A stretch of 64,000 nucleotides of DNA from Picrophilus oshimae DSM 9789. Its GTDB lineage: Archaea > Thermoplasmatota > Thermoplasmata > Thermoplasmatales > Thermoplasmataceae. How positions within the stretch are numbered: position 1 is the stretch's first letter; each line of letters begins with the position of its first letter. A model generated the notes under the pieces. The model worked only from the letters and a program-made list of their open reading frames with translations, made no database searches and was not told the DNA's origin. The translations under genes were made by a program, and so were the position numbers. The stretch spans positions 248,001 to 312,000 of the forward strand of contig NZ_FWYE01000001.1 in assembly GCF_900176435.1 (NCBI RefSeq), in the 5' to 3' direction. Shown here one piece after another: positions 38,780 to 47,478 of the stretch.

Positions 38780-38816
38780 ATAAATATTTTTCGAACAGAT
38801 GTTCGTAAATGTTTAT
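38780..38816. promoter_or_regulatory. Inverted repeat overlapping the nicotinamidase promoter
   Basis: The core CGAAC-AGAT-GTTCG (38792-38805) is perfect, and the arms extend imperfectly outwards (ataaatattt on the left against aaatgtttat on the right), giving a near-palindrome of about 37 bases. The left arm contains the minus-strand TATA-like sequence of the nicotinamidase gene, so a bound dimeric regulator would block it (inference). Confidence 0.45.
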
Positions 38817-39005
38817 TGGAAAATTAATAATAAAAAGAAAAATTATTGTAATTAAATTATTTGCGGCAATAACCTGTCAATTTCTGATTTGTATTTGACC
38901 ACGTAATTATTTATCCATGGAAATAAAAAGATAATTAACCATGGATCCAGGCCGGTCAGCCTCATTTAAAATGATCTGTAAAATGTCAATACTCTCAGTA
39001 AAGGT
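38817..39005. other. Intergenic region without a recognised gene
   Basis: AT-rich spacer between the divergent nicotinamidase and LSm genes. It has no open frame of note. It contains two CCATGG hexamers about 30 bases apart (38916-38950) and a weak inverted pair ctctca/tgagag (38992 and 39023) flanking the LSm promoter. A small RNA cannot be excluded. Confidence 0.4.
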
Positions 39006-39013
39006 TATATATA
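39006..39013 (+). promoter_or_regulatory. TATA box of the LSm-eL37-purF operon
   Basis: tatatata, centred about 29 bases upstream of the LSm ATG (39039), predicts a leaderless or nearly leaderless message. Confidence 0.6.
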
Positions 39014-39038
39014 ATCTTATAATGAGAGCCTGGATATT

Positions 39039-39287
39039 ATGGCTAATAAAACAGCTTATGTTTCAAAACCCATGGACGTGTTGAAGAATTCACTGGAGAA
39101 AAATATCATGGTCGATGTAAAGGGAAACAGAACGTACTCTGGAACACTTGAGGGCTATGATATATACATGAATGTTGTTCTTTCAAACGTTTCAGAGACG
39201 ATAAATGGCGAGAACAAGGGTGTTTTTGAGAAGATGCTTGTAAGAGGAGATAATATAATATTTGTTTCACCTTCAAGGAGTGATTAA
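39039..39287 (+). CDS. LSm / archaeal Sm-like protein
   Basis: 82 residues. Sm1 motif: MVDVKGNRTYSGTLEGYDIYMNVVL; Sm2 motif: EKMLVRGDNIIFVSP. It forms a heptameric ring that binds U-rich RNA. It is followed two bases later by the eL37 gene, the common archaeal LSm-eL37 pairing. Confidence 0.93.
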   Translation: MANKTAYVSKPMDVLKNSLEKNIMVDVKGNRTYSGTLEGYDIYMNVVLSNVSETINGENKGVFEKMLVRGDNIIFVSPSRSD

Positions 39288-39289
39288 AA

Positions 39290-39454
39290 ATGACGACAGG
39301 AACACCATCAATGGGAAAAATGAACAATAAAAAGGTACACATAAGATGCAGGAGGTGCGGGCATAACTCATACCATGTAAGGGAAAAGAGGTGCTCATAC
39401 TGTGGATTCCCAGCCCCAAGAATCAGACATTACAACTGGGCAAAAAGTAAATGA
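39290..39454 (+). CDS. rpl37e: Large ribosomal subunit protein eL37
   Basis: 54 residues, too short for many gene finders. Translation begins MTTGTPSMGKMNNKK and has the zinc ribbon C-x2-C-G (RCRRCGHNSYH) and C-x2-C-G (RCSYCGFPA), ending RHYNWAKSK. It starts two bases after the LSm stop with AAGGAGTGATT upstream. The 3' 53 bases are overlapped by the apparent start of purF in another frame. Confidence 0.93.
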   Translation: MTTGTPSMGKMNNKKVHIRCRRCGHNSYHVREKRCSYCGFPAPRIRHYNWAKSK

Positions 39455-40784
39455 GGATTGTGCCGTCATCGGCTTTTCCGGCGACGGCGTATATTCAAGT
39501 ATTATAGCCGGTCTCAGGTCATTGCAGCATCGCGGCCAGGAGAGCTCTGGAATAATAACATACGATGGAAAGATCCACGTTAAAAAGGGCATGGGTCTTG
39601 TCAGTGAGGTTTTTAAAAATGCCGATCCAATGCCTGGAATTGTTGGTATAGGCCATAACAGGTATTCAACCTCGGGATCAAAGGGCATAGAAAATGCAGG
39701 TCCTTTTGTTATATCATGCTCCCTTGGATACATAGGCATAACACATAATGGTGAGATAACAAATGAGCATGAACTAAGGGAGGAATTAAAGCATGATGGA
39801 TACATCTTCACAAGCTCCAGTGATACAGAGGTAATGTTAATAGAATTTGTCAAGGAGATATCAAGATATGGAATCAATGAGGGTATTAAAAGGGGCATGG
39901 AGCGTTTAAAGGGCGCATATGCTGCAGTATTAATGATAAATGACAGGCTTTATGCCATAAGGGATAAGTTTGGTTTTAGGCCCCTGGTCCTTGGCAGAAC
40001 ATTTAATGGTTATATAATAGCATCAGAGACCTGTGCCATTGATGCATTATCTGGAGAGACAATAAAAAATGTTGAACCCGGTGAGGTTATAGAGGTTTTT
40101 AACAATTCTTACAAAACCATTTTTAAATTAGATGGTGACGTCTCACACTGCATGTTTGAATACGTTTACTTTGCCAGACCTGACAGCATAATAGACAATA
40201 TAGAGGTCTTTCAGGCCAGGGTCAGGATGGGCATGAGGCTTGCCGTTGAATCGCCTGTTGATGCCGATGTCGTTGTTCCTGTTCCGGACTCTGGAAGGGC
40301 CCAGGCGCTTGGCTTTTCAAAGGCCACGGGAATACCATACAGCGAGGGTCTTATAAAGAACAGATATTCAGAAAGGACATTTATAATGCCCGATCAAAAA
40401 AGCAGGCTTGCAGCAATAAAGATAAAATTGAATGCAATAAAATCAGAAATATCAAATAAAAGGATAGTCCTTGTTGATGACAGCATAGTACGTGGAAATA
40501 CAATGAAATACATAGTTAAAATTGTCAGGGATGCCGGGGCCAGTGAGGTTCATGTTAGAATAAGCTCCCCGCCGATAACCGCACCATGCTTCTATGGTGT
40601 TGATATGAAGACAAAGAATGAATTCATAGCTGCAAATAAAACAATAGAAAGTATAAAAAATGAGATAGGTGCGGATTCCCTGGCGTACCTGTCAATAGAT
40701 GGTCTTAAACAGGCCATAGGAATAAAAAGCATATGCATTAGCTGTTTAACAGGTATCTATCCAGAGTATGTTCCATTATCTTAA
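39402..40784 (+). CDS. purF: Amidophosphoribosyltransferase PurF (Fe-S type)
   Basis: 460 residues. First enzyme of purine synthesis, making phosphoribosylamine from PRPP and glutamine. The N-terminal nucleophile is C20 in VNEDCAVIGF, so a 19-residue propeptide must be removed, as in Bacillus-type enzymes. The PRPP loop is VLVDDSIVRGNT. Four cysteines in SHCMFEY, APCFYGVD and CISCLTG match the ligands of the 4Fe-4S cluster of that type. The only in-frame start upstream is GTG 39402, inside eL37; the ATG at 39451 is out of frame. It converges with nop5 (9-base overlap). Confidence 0.92.
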   Translation: MDSQPQESDITTGQKVNEDCAVIGFSGDGVYSSIIAGLRSLQHRGQESSGIITYDGKIHVKKGMGLVSEVFKNADPMPGIVGIGHNRYSTSGSKGIENAGPFVISCSLGYIGITHNGEITNEHELREELKHDGYIFTSSSDTEVMLIEFVKEISRYGINEGIKRGMERLKGAYAAVLMINDRLYAIRDKFGFRPLVLGRTFNGYIIASETCAIDALSGETIKNVEPGEVIEVFNNSYKTIFKLDGDVSHCMFEYVYFARPDSIIDNIEVFQARVRMGMRLAVESPVDADVVVPVPDSGRAQALGFSKATGIPYSEGLIKNRYSERTFIMPDQKSRLAAIKIKLNAIKSEISNKRIVLVDDSIVRGNTMKYIVKIVRDAGASEVHVRISSPPITAPCFYGVDMKTKNEFIAANKTIESIKNEIGADSLAYLSIDGLKQAIGIKSICISCLTGIYPEYVPLS

Positions 40785-41573
40785 TTTTTTTAGCTCTGCC
40801 ATCTTTTTATCTATTAAATCCTTGTAGTTCAAATTATTCCCTGTTTTATAATAGTCCATCTTTAATGTTATCGCAAGCTTGTTGCATATTATTCTTGCAA
40901 GCTTTCCACGAGATTTTGCAGGCAGTGATGCAAGACCTGGATAGTTAAATATGATTCCATGCTTTGGGGTTTTTCCCGTGCCGTAAAATCTGAAAAACGA
41001 TTTCTCTGCACCCAAAATTTGAAGTGTGCTTGCAGGATATTTAATGAGATTCTTCAAGCCGCCGCTTCTGACAAGGTACTCCATTGTTAAATCGTAACCA
41101 AGCAATGACATTGTATTTGGCATGTAATCCTGCATTTTCTTCTTTATGTAATCATCAAGATATGTCCTGAAATCACATAATGAGCTGCCAAATGATCCAA
41201 GTGAGTTTTCTATCTCGTTTCCTGATATTGATTTGAAGAAGGTGCATGGATCCTTACTGTATTTAACATCAAGCATTTGAAAGAAAGGTATCAATTTTTC
41301 AAGGTACAGGTTTATTATCTCATTTATTTCCTTTTTTATCGAATATAGCTTTATTAAATACTGGTCACCTGAGAATTCATCTTTTAGCCTTTCTCTTTCG
41401 AAATCCAGAAGAAAATCCCTTAGATCCGGTACCTCCCCGCTTGGGATTTCCTCTGTTTCCGGTATCCTTCCATTCCTGAGATCCCTGAAGATTGCCATGT
41501 AGTTTTCTCTCAGGTTTTTGAACAGGTATATCTTTCCATCTATTATCTTTCCGTACCAAAGAATCTTTTCCAT
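40776..41573 (-). CDS. nop5: C/D box RNP core protein Nop5 (short form)
   Basis: 265 residues. The NOP domain is plain: MPNTMSLLGYDLTMEYLVRSG, STLQILGAEKSFFRFYGTGKTPKHG, KSRGKLARIICNKLAI. The N-terminal domain (LWYGKIIDGKIYLF) and a shortened coiled-coil precede it; most archaeal Nop5 proteins are about 370-420 residues. It bridges fibrillarin and L7Ae on C/D guide RNAs for 2'-O-methylation of rRNA. No fibrillarin gene is beside it. Its start has GGTGAT upstream, inside the 3' end of cbf5, giving a 197-base overlap in different frames. Confidence 0.88.
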   Translation of the reverse strand: MEKILWYGKIIDGKIYLFKNLRENYMAIFRDLRNGRIPETEEIPSGEVPDLRDFLLDFERERLKDEFSGDQYLIKLYSIKKEINEIINLYLEKLIPFFQMLDVKYSKDPCTFFKSISGNEIENSLGSFGSSLCDFRTYLDDYIKKKMQDYMPNTMSLLGYDLTMEYLVRSGGLKNLIKYPASTLQILGAEKSFFRFYGTGKTPKHGIIFNYPGLASLPAKSRGKLARIICNKLAITLKMDYYKTGNNLNYKDLIDKKMAELKKLR

Positions 41574-42426
41574 CATTATCACCGGTTTCTATCAAGACAT
41601 TATCAATATCAATTACCTTAAGATCATATATTTCATCGGCATTTACCATCATTGTACCAGTGGCAATAAGCTCATTTTTCTCGGTGTAAACTGCAACCAC
41701 GTCCCCCTTTTTTGGACTGCCGGTAATTGCATGTATGCCTGCAGGGTATATATCAGAACCATGTGCTATGTTTTTTAATGCCGTTTCCTTTACAATGACC
41801 TTTGGGTATTTAATAAATATGAAATCCATTGGTATAAATATATTTTTAAATAATTTTTCGTTTCCCATGCTTTTTAATTTAAATGCATCACTTACCTCCT
41901 GCAGTGTATGGCACATGGATTCATCGAATGGGCCGGTTCTTGTTCTCCTGAGCTCCGCCATCTGGCCTCCGGAACCAAGAACATAACCTATATCTGTGCA
42001 CAGTGTTCTTATATATGTTCCGGATTCGCAGCAAACCTTAAAAAGGACGAGTTTCTCATCCATTTCAAGCAGTTCAAGATTGTAAATTTCCCTTATGCGG
42101 AGTTCCCTGGAAACCGCGGATCTTACAGGGGGTATCTGGTATATTTTACCGGTGAATTCCTTAAAAACACTTTTTATGGAATCATAGTCATATTTATCGT
42201 ATGTTCTTAAAACTGAGACGTATTCCTTTGATTCCCTGTGAACTATGTCTATTAACTTTGTGGCCTTGCCCAGGGCCATGACAAGCACTCCGGAAACTCC
42301 AGGATCCAGTGTGCCTATATGACCTACCCTGGGCTCACCAGTGATATCTCTAATCCATGAATCTATCTGATGGCTCGTGGGCCCCTTCGGCTTGTCTACA
42401 ACAATGAAACCATTTAAATTACTCAT
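41377..42426 (-). CDS. cbf5: tRNA/rRNA pseudouridine synthase Cbf5 (TruB family) with basic C-terminal tail
   Basis: 349 residues. The catalytic Asp is D41 in VGHIGTLDPGVSGVLVMALG; PPVRSAVSRELRIR and CESGTYIRTLCTDIG are further TruB motifs. A PUA domain (about 205-285: KVIVKETALKNIAHGSDIYPAGI) follows. It is the catalytic core of H/ACA guide RNPs and also makes pseudouridine 55 in tRNA. The last 65 codons form a Lys/Arg/Gly-rich tail encoded by DNA that in another frame encodes the N-terminus of Nop5. Last but one in the ribosomal super-operon. Confidence 0.92.
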   Translation of the reverse strand: MSNLNGFIVVDKPKGPTSHQIDSWIRDITGEPRVGHIGTLDPGVSGVLVMALGKATKLIDIVHRESKEYVSVLRTYDKYDYDSIKSVFKEFTGKIYQIPPVRSAVSRELRIREIYNLELLEMDEKLVLFKVCCESGTYIRTLCTDIGYVLGSGGQMAELRRTRTGPFDESMCHTLQEVSDAFKLKSMGNEKLFKNIFIPMDFIFIKYPKVIVKETALKNIAHGSDIYPAGIHAITGSPKKGDVVAVYTEKNELIATGTMMVNADEIYDLKVIDIDNVLIETGDNDGKDSLVRKDNRWKDIPVQKPERKLHGNLQGSQEWKDTGNRGNPKRGGTGSKGFSSGFRKRKAKR

Positions 42427-42440
42427 TTATTTTGTATTGT

Positions 42441-42965
42441 TTACCTGCATTTTATCTTTTTGAATTCAATAATATCATTAACAATCTCATCTGGTGATTT
42501 TTTATCTGTGTCTATTATAATATCATAATAAATATAATTATTGTAATCTATACCATAGAACTCCATGTACCTTAAAATCTCTGACCTGTATCTTTCATTT
42601 AATGTTAAAATGTCTGTTTTATCCCTTTCCATTAACCTTTTGTAACGAATATCATCTGAGGCGTATAAATAAATCTTAAATGCTTCAATATTGTTTGTAT
42701 ATGCAATGTATGATGATAACCTTGATTCTAAAACTATATTATCATTATTTTTAAGAAAATTTAAAAGCATTTTATCCTGCTCATAGTCAATCTCCGGATG
42801 CGACTCACTGTATTTATTAAATTCCAGAAGGTTCATATTAAATTCCTCTGCCTTTTTCCTGAAGAAGTAACCACCGGAAATAAATGAATAATGTAATTTA
42901 TCGGCAAGTAAACGGCCAACTGTAGTCTTTCCTGAGCCGCTTTTGCCGCTTATTGTTATACGCAT
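42441..42965 (-). CDS. cmk: Cytidylate kinase
   Basis: 174-residue archaeal CMP kinase: P-loop ISGKSGSGKTTVGRLLA, FISGGYFFRKKAEE, and VLESRLSSYIAY. It phosphorylates CMP to CDP. It starts one base after the Oxa1-like gene, in the conserved archaeal order secY, adk, DUF106, cmk, cbf5; the eL34/eL14 genes often found around here are absent. Confidence 0.9.
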   Translation of the reverse strand: MRITISGKSGSGKTTVGRLLADKLHYSFISGGYFFRKKAEEFNMNLLEFNKYSESHPEIDYEQDKMLLNFLKNNDNIVLESRLSSYIAYTNNIEAFKIYLYASDDIRYKRLMERDKTDILTLNERYRSEILRYMEFYGIDYNNYIYYDIIIDTDKKSPDEIVNDIIEFKKIKCR

Positions 42966-42966
42966 C

Positions 42967-43653
42967 TCAATCAGCTTTCTCTATTACGTTTCTCTCAATC
43001 TTCTTAAGCTTGAAGCTGAAATCGAAGTACTTCATTATCATTGTTACAAAGTAACCAACGACTATGTCTGCTATCATGTACATTACGATCCACAGTGGGA
43101 AGAGCCATGCGTGCGTTGTTACTATATTTAGGTTATAGTCCCATGGCATTGAAACGTACTGGTATTTAAGCGATAATATGAATACATAGATCCATATTAT
43201 AATCAAAAAGAAGAAGATCTCCATGACGAACAGTGGCTTCATTGTGTTCATTTGAACGACCATCTGGTCAGCCTGGCGCTCCATCTGCATCTTCTGCAAT
43301 TTTTTGACCCTTACATTGTCACCCTCACGCATTGCCTCTCTCATTGCCTTGCTGTATGCCTTTGATACCATCTGCGCCTTTCCCATCTTGACCCAGTCAG
43401 TGAAAAAGTATCTTGGTATTGATGCCAGTAATCCTATGACTATACCTGTTAAAACAATGGTTATTATTGGAAATGCATAGTTAAAACCAAGCAATGGCAT
43501 GAAAACAACGTTAAGATCGCTGCCCAGGGGATTCCTTATACCAGGATCGCTGATTACGAATAATAGGGCAAGACCTGCAAACATGAAGACAAAGTTAAGC
43601 ATCATCATCTTCTGCATCTGCTTTTGAACCTGGACTGATGTGCTTGTTGCCAT
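42967..43653 (-). CDS. DUF106 membrane protein (archaeal Oxa1/YidC superfamily)
   Basis: 228 residues with three main hydrophobic segments, a cytoplasmic helical hairpin rich in Met, Lys and Arg (about 100-135: KMGKAQMVSKAYSKAMREAMREGD), and an MVVQMNTMKPLFV stretch entering the second core helix. This matches the archaeal DUF106/Ylp1 proteins related to YidC, Oxa1 and EMC3 that insert membrane proteins. Location beside secY fits that role. Its start overlaps the adkA stop by one base. Confidence 0.88.
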   Translation of the reverse strand: MATSTSVQVQKQMQKMMMLNFVFMFAGLALLFVISDPGIRNPLGSDLNVVFMPLLGFNYAFPIITIVLTGIVIGLLASIPRYFFTDWVKMGKAQMVSKAYSKAMREAMREGDNVRVKKLQKMQMERQADQMVVQMNTMKPLFVMEIFFFLIIIWIYVFILSLKYQYVSMPWDYNLNIVTTHAWLFPLWIVMYMIADIVVGYFVTMIMKYFDFSFKLKKIERNVIEKAD

Positions 43654-44198
43654 TATGCCAGCCTCCTTATAATATTCTCTGCAGCCAGCTCAGGATGCCC
43701 TGTTGGATTTGTTATAAAGTTAACAGTGGCACCCGAGAATACAGAATATGATATGGCAAACTGCCTGTTTACCATCTGATGCTCATATATATCATCTATT
43801 GTATCATCGTCCCTGTGCCTTGTGGGATCCTCTTCCCTTCTTTTTTTAATTTCCTTTGGATCAGCTTCTATTAAAAAGTATGATGAAACATTTAATTCAC
43901 GGAGGACCCACTCAGGCAAGCCAGGGAGGTAACCACCGGGTGATTTTATTGACATGTGTGTATCTATTATTATATTATCCATGGTTCCAAGCTTTTGTGA
44001 TGCGGAACGCTGAAGCTCAATCTGCCTTTCCACAGGGAGTTTTCTTATCTCATCACGGTCTTTAACAAGATTAGATGAAATTGCAAGGTCAAGCATGACA
44101 CTTCCAAAGTTCTTTACAGTGTAGCCTGACCTTGATGAAACGATATCGAGCACTGTCGATTTTCCAACTCCTGCAACACCTGCTATTACCACCCTCAT
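43653..44198 (-). CDS. adkA: Adenylate kinase (archaeal AdkA type)
   Basis: 181 residues with P-loop VVIAGVAGVGKSTVL, the archaeal-type FGSVMLDLA, and IIIDTHMSIKSPGGYLPGLP, the signature of the trimeric archaeal adenylate kinases. It equilibrates AMP, ADP and ATP. It abuts secY (no gap) with AGGTGGAT upstream of the ATG. Confidence 0.93.
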   Translation of the reverse strand: MRVVIAGVAGVGKSTVLDIVSSRSGYTVKNFGSVMLDLAISSNLVKDRDEIRKLPVERQIELQRSASQKLGTMDNIIIDTHMSIKSPGGYLPGLPEWVLRELNVSSYFLIEADPKEIKKRREEDPTRHRDDDTIDDIYEHQMVNRQFAISYSVFSGATVNFITNPTGHPELAAENIIRRLA

Positions 44199-45962
44199 TT
44201 ATCCACCTACGAAGAACTGCCTTATTATTGGGTGCATCTCCATTAGCTGCTCCCTGCCCATGGCCTCATAGAACTGTATTACTATACCAACTGCAAGCAG
44301 CAGTCCCGTACCGCTTGTATCTCCAACAGTTCCTATTAAATCGGCAGCGGCTGCAAGAAGACCCACAACTGCACCGCTAAATACCGTTATTGCAGGTATG
44401 TATTTGCTTAGAACACGCTCCATAACCCTTGGATCACGCCTGAATCCGGGTATCTGCATTCCGCTTGACTGTATCTGCTTTGCAACAGCACCTGCGCCCA
44501 TGTTTGTGGTTTCTATCCAGAACTTCGCGAATATTATACTGAATATTATCATGAATGCAAGGAATGCTATTACATGTATTACCTCCTCCAATGGAGTGTG
44601 CCCAAACAGCACGTTCTGTGATACGCTTGGCTGCAGTATTGGGAATAACCAATCCGAGAGACCGTTCGGTGTGTACAGATAATATGCAAGGCCACCAATC
44701 GGCGTTGTGGATGATATACCAAGGGCACTGGCCTGTGCTGCTGTGGGATAAACTCCAAGCAGTTTATCATGGCCAAGTATTGGTATTCTGCTCAGCACAG
44801 GGCTCTTCCAGAATAATAATGTCCACATTGATATGTTTGCAAGAAGTGCGGTTGCAAGTATCACAGGTATGTTTGATGCATATAACAGCTGTAATGGATA
44901 CCTGCCTCTGGCTCCCCTTACCCTTTCATGTGCTATTGGGAGCTCTATCTTGCTGCTCTGGAAGTATGCCACTATGAAGAATATAAGCACGGTTCCAAGC
45001 AATGCTATCATTGGATTTGGCTGCGCAAAAAGTATCTGCTCCATGCCGGTGTTTGTCAGATAGCTTCCAGGTGCCATCCAGAAGAGATACAAAGCCTTTG
45101 GAATTGCACCTGCTGGCGGATTTGACAATGATAGCGGCGAGGTTATTGTTGATGGCAGCCAGTTAAATGTTCCTATGAAAAGCTGTTCCGATACATCTGC
45201 CGCTATAAACAGCGATATACCTGAACCTATACCATACTTTGAAACAACCTCATCCATCAGGAAGACAAGATATGAACCGAAGAATAACTGCAATATTATG
45301 ATTGTCTGCGCAAGGAACTCACCATAACCCGGAACAACATGATTTATGTTTGCCACCAGGGATGCATCCGGGACCAAAAATCCAAAAGCCTGCGGTATTG
45401 CCTCGACAAAGATCATTATTATAACAAGCAGCTTCTGAACACCCTGATATATTGCCTTATCATCAGGATTTGTTAAATCAAGATTAAATATCTTTGCACC
45501 TGCAAAAAGCTGCATAACTATACTTGCAGTTACAATAGGGCCTATACCAAGATCCATTAATGATCCTGAGGCACCTGCAAATATTGCCCTGAATGCCGCG
45601 AAAACATCAACTGTATCCTTTACATTTAAACCATATATGTATATGTTTGTCAGCGCAAAGTAAAGTATAACTATAAGGCCTGTCCACATTAATTTATATT
45701 TAAATGGAACATGGCCCTTGGCCTTTTTTATTGCCGGAAGCTTGGCTGTTAGGTTTTCAAGTCCGTATAGCTTTGATTGTTTTGGGCCCTTATAGCTGAA
45801 TACAAGGTATGCTATTAAAAATATTGGTGATGAAAGCAATGCCACAAGGAAGAGCTTGAAGCCAGTGTAGTGATCAAAGTAGTAAAATGCAAGTATATAA
45901 AGCGCAAAGACGAATATTACCGGAATTGCAATACCCTTATTTCTTTCAATCTCATTCGTCAT
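44199..45962 (-). CDS. secY: Preprotein translocase subunit SecY
   Basis: 587 residues, longer than most SecY proteins (about 430-500), with ten core helices and extended outer loops (for example between TM5-TM6 and the segment around PILGHDKLLGVYPTAAQAS). Family hallmarks include MDLGIGPIVTASIVMQL, YGIGSGISLFIAADV and AHERVRGARGRYPLQLLYASNIPVIL (the ribosome/SecA-facing loop). It forms the protein-conducting channel. Starts inside the uL15 gene (11-base overlap). Confidence 0.96.
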   Translation of the reverse strand: MTNEIERNKGIAIPVIFVFALYILAFYYFDHYTGFKLFLVALLSSPIFLIAYLVFSYKGPKQSKLYGLENLTAKLPAIKKAKGHVPFKYKLMWTGLIVILYFALTNIYIYGLNVKDTVDVFAAFRAIFAGASGSLMDLGIGPIVTASIVMQLFAGAKIFNLDLTNPDDKAIYQGVQKLLVIIMIFVEAIPQAFGFLVPDASLVANINHVVPGYGEFLAQTIIILQLFFGSYLVFLMDEVVSKYGIGSGISLFIAADVSEQLFIGTFNWLPSTITSPLSLSNPPAGAIPKALYLFWMAPGSYLTNTGMEQILFAQPNPMIALLGTVLIFFIVAYFQSSKIELPIAHERVRGARGRYPLQLLYASNIPVILATALLANISMWTLLFWKSPVLSRIPILGHDKLLGVYPTAAQASALGISSTTPIGGLAYYLYTPNGLSDWLFPILQPSVSQNVLFGHTPLEEVIHVIAFLAFMIIFSIIFAKFWIETTNMGAGAVAKQIQSSGMQIPGFRRDPRVMERVLSKYIPAITVFSGAVVGLLAAAADLIGTVGDTSGTGLLLAVGIVIQFYEAMGREQLMEMHPIIRQFFVGG

Positions 45963-46362
45963 TTTCTATCGTTATACCGTGAACTGAAAGCTTATTTATA
46001 GCCTTTTCGGTTGCCCTTTCAATTTTTATCCTTGATTTTATATCGAAATCACCAGTTCCAAGAAGCTTTGTGTATCCTGCACCTTCAAGATCTATTACAT
46101 CATCATGGACAAAGCCATTCTCCTTTAGCTTGTCATATATATTTGCAAGCTCTTCAAGGGTTATTGGATTTTCATATTTCTTTGAATGGCTTTTAAATCC
46201 GTGTACACCAAAGTGATCCCTGTCATATTTTAATAGCCAGACCCACCTGTGTTTTCCAAGGCCTGCCATGCCGTTTCCGCCTTTTTTACCCTTGCCTCTG
46301 CCTGCCTTCATGCCCCTGCCGTAGTGTCCGCCTCTTAACTTCTTAGTTCTCGTTCTTACCAT
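45952..46362 (-). CDS. rpl15: Ribosomal protein uL15
   Basis: 136 residues. The basic Gly-rich N-terminus [22 protein letters not shown] is diagnostic and wraps rRNA; it ends with an acidic NDE tail. The start overlaps uL30 by 20 bases. Confidence 0.95.
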
Positions 46363-46834
46363 TTAAATCAACCCCCGGTACAAGCATTCTTCTAATAAGA
46401 TTATTTATATCCTTTCCACGATAGCCAGATGAACCTTTCTCTTTATATGGTTTTAATATTGATTCGTAGCCACCCCTGGGAGGGTTTAATCTTATAACAG
46501 GAACCAGATTCTTAAAATCCTTTAGCATCTTTCCGGACATGATCGAATCTGCCATTTCAGATATCGATGAAAAACCAAGCTCCTTTATGTTTTCGCTGTC
46601 CAGTTTCTTTCTGCCGACCATCAATGCCCTTTTTTCAAGGAGTAATTCCAGTGTTTCTTTATCAAGCTCCCCCCATGTAAGATAATCCTTTGCCGTGTTT
46701 AACATGCCCATGAAATCCGGCGTTTCCCTGACTATAACGAGGTGATTTATCCTGTTAAGATTTAAAAGCTCCGTGGTTTTTTTCGCCGCCGGTTTTAAAC
46801 CGGTTCTGCCCCTAATCCTTATTACTGCCAGCAT
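46343..46834 (-). CDS. rpl30: Ribosomal protein uL30
   Basis: 163 residues of archaeal length. [26 protein letters not shown] is the ferredoxin-like uL30 start, followed by the archaeal C-terminal extension with RLNPPRGG and ending [21 protein letters not shown] site precedes its ATG; the start overlaps uS5 by 23 bases. Confidence 0.94.
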
Positions 46835-47477
46835 TTCCTATACCCCCTACATATATTGGTGTGCTTAGATTTATCTTTGGATTAATCTTTATTGAAACGG
46901 TCTTCTTTAATGCATCGAATGTTGCCAGAGCATAGTTTACAGTTGTCTTTGTGTGGCCTGCGGCAAATCCCCAGGCATCGTCTATACCGGCCATTCTTAG
47001 TATTACCTTAACAACATCACCAACTGCAAGGCCAACACCCTGGGGTGCAGGCTTCAATGTTACCGAGACCGAGCCTGACTTGCCGTTAACAAGGAACGGC
47101 AGCGTGTGTGGTTTACCACAGCCGCATTCCCATGAACCGCAGCCCCTCTTTATTTCTATTATATTTAATTTTGCATTGTCTATTGCCTTTTTTATTGCTG
47201 GTGCAGCCTCCTTTGCCTTGCCGCGGCCAACGCCAACATAACCGTTACCATTACCGACAACGGCTGTTATTGAATAATTCATTCTTCTTCCTGAGTCTGT
47301 CATCCTCTGTGCTCTCTCAATGTTTATTACCTCATCCTTAAGATCCGGTATCAGGTAATCTACAATCTGATATTCCTTTAATGGTAGCTTTGAGTGCAGT
47401 GCCTCGCTGATGGTTTTTATCTCACCATTTGCAACGAGCCTGCCCAGCTCAGTCCTTGGAGTCCATTCCTCATCCAT
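46812..47477 (-). CDS. rps5: Ribosomal protein uS5
   Basis: 221 residues from ATG 47477, with AGGTGA upstream; the in-frame GTG at 47486 is not needed. [26 protein letters not shown] is the dsRNA-binding signature. It lies at the mRNA entry of the small subunit and affects fidelity. An in-domain [13 protein letters not shown] gives three cysteines typical of archaeal uS5. Confidence 0.95.
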
Positions 47478-47478
47478 A

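Noticed and set aside
38992-39028. Inverted pair ctctca/tgagag around the LSm promoter as operator
   Set aside because: Six-base arms with a 25-base spacer are too weak to claim.
39395-39898. 167-codon minus-strand frame opposite purF
   Set aside because: PurF motifs are intact on the plus strand; the antisense frame has Pro/Ser-rich random-looking sequence.
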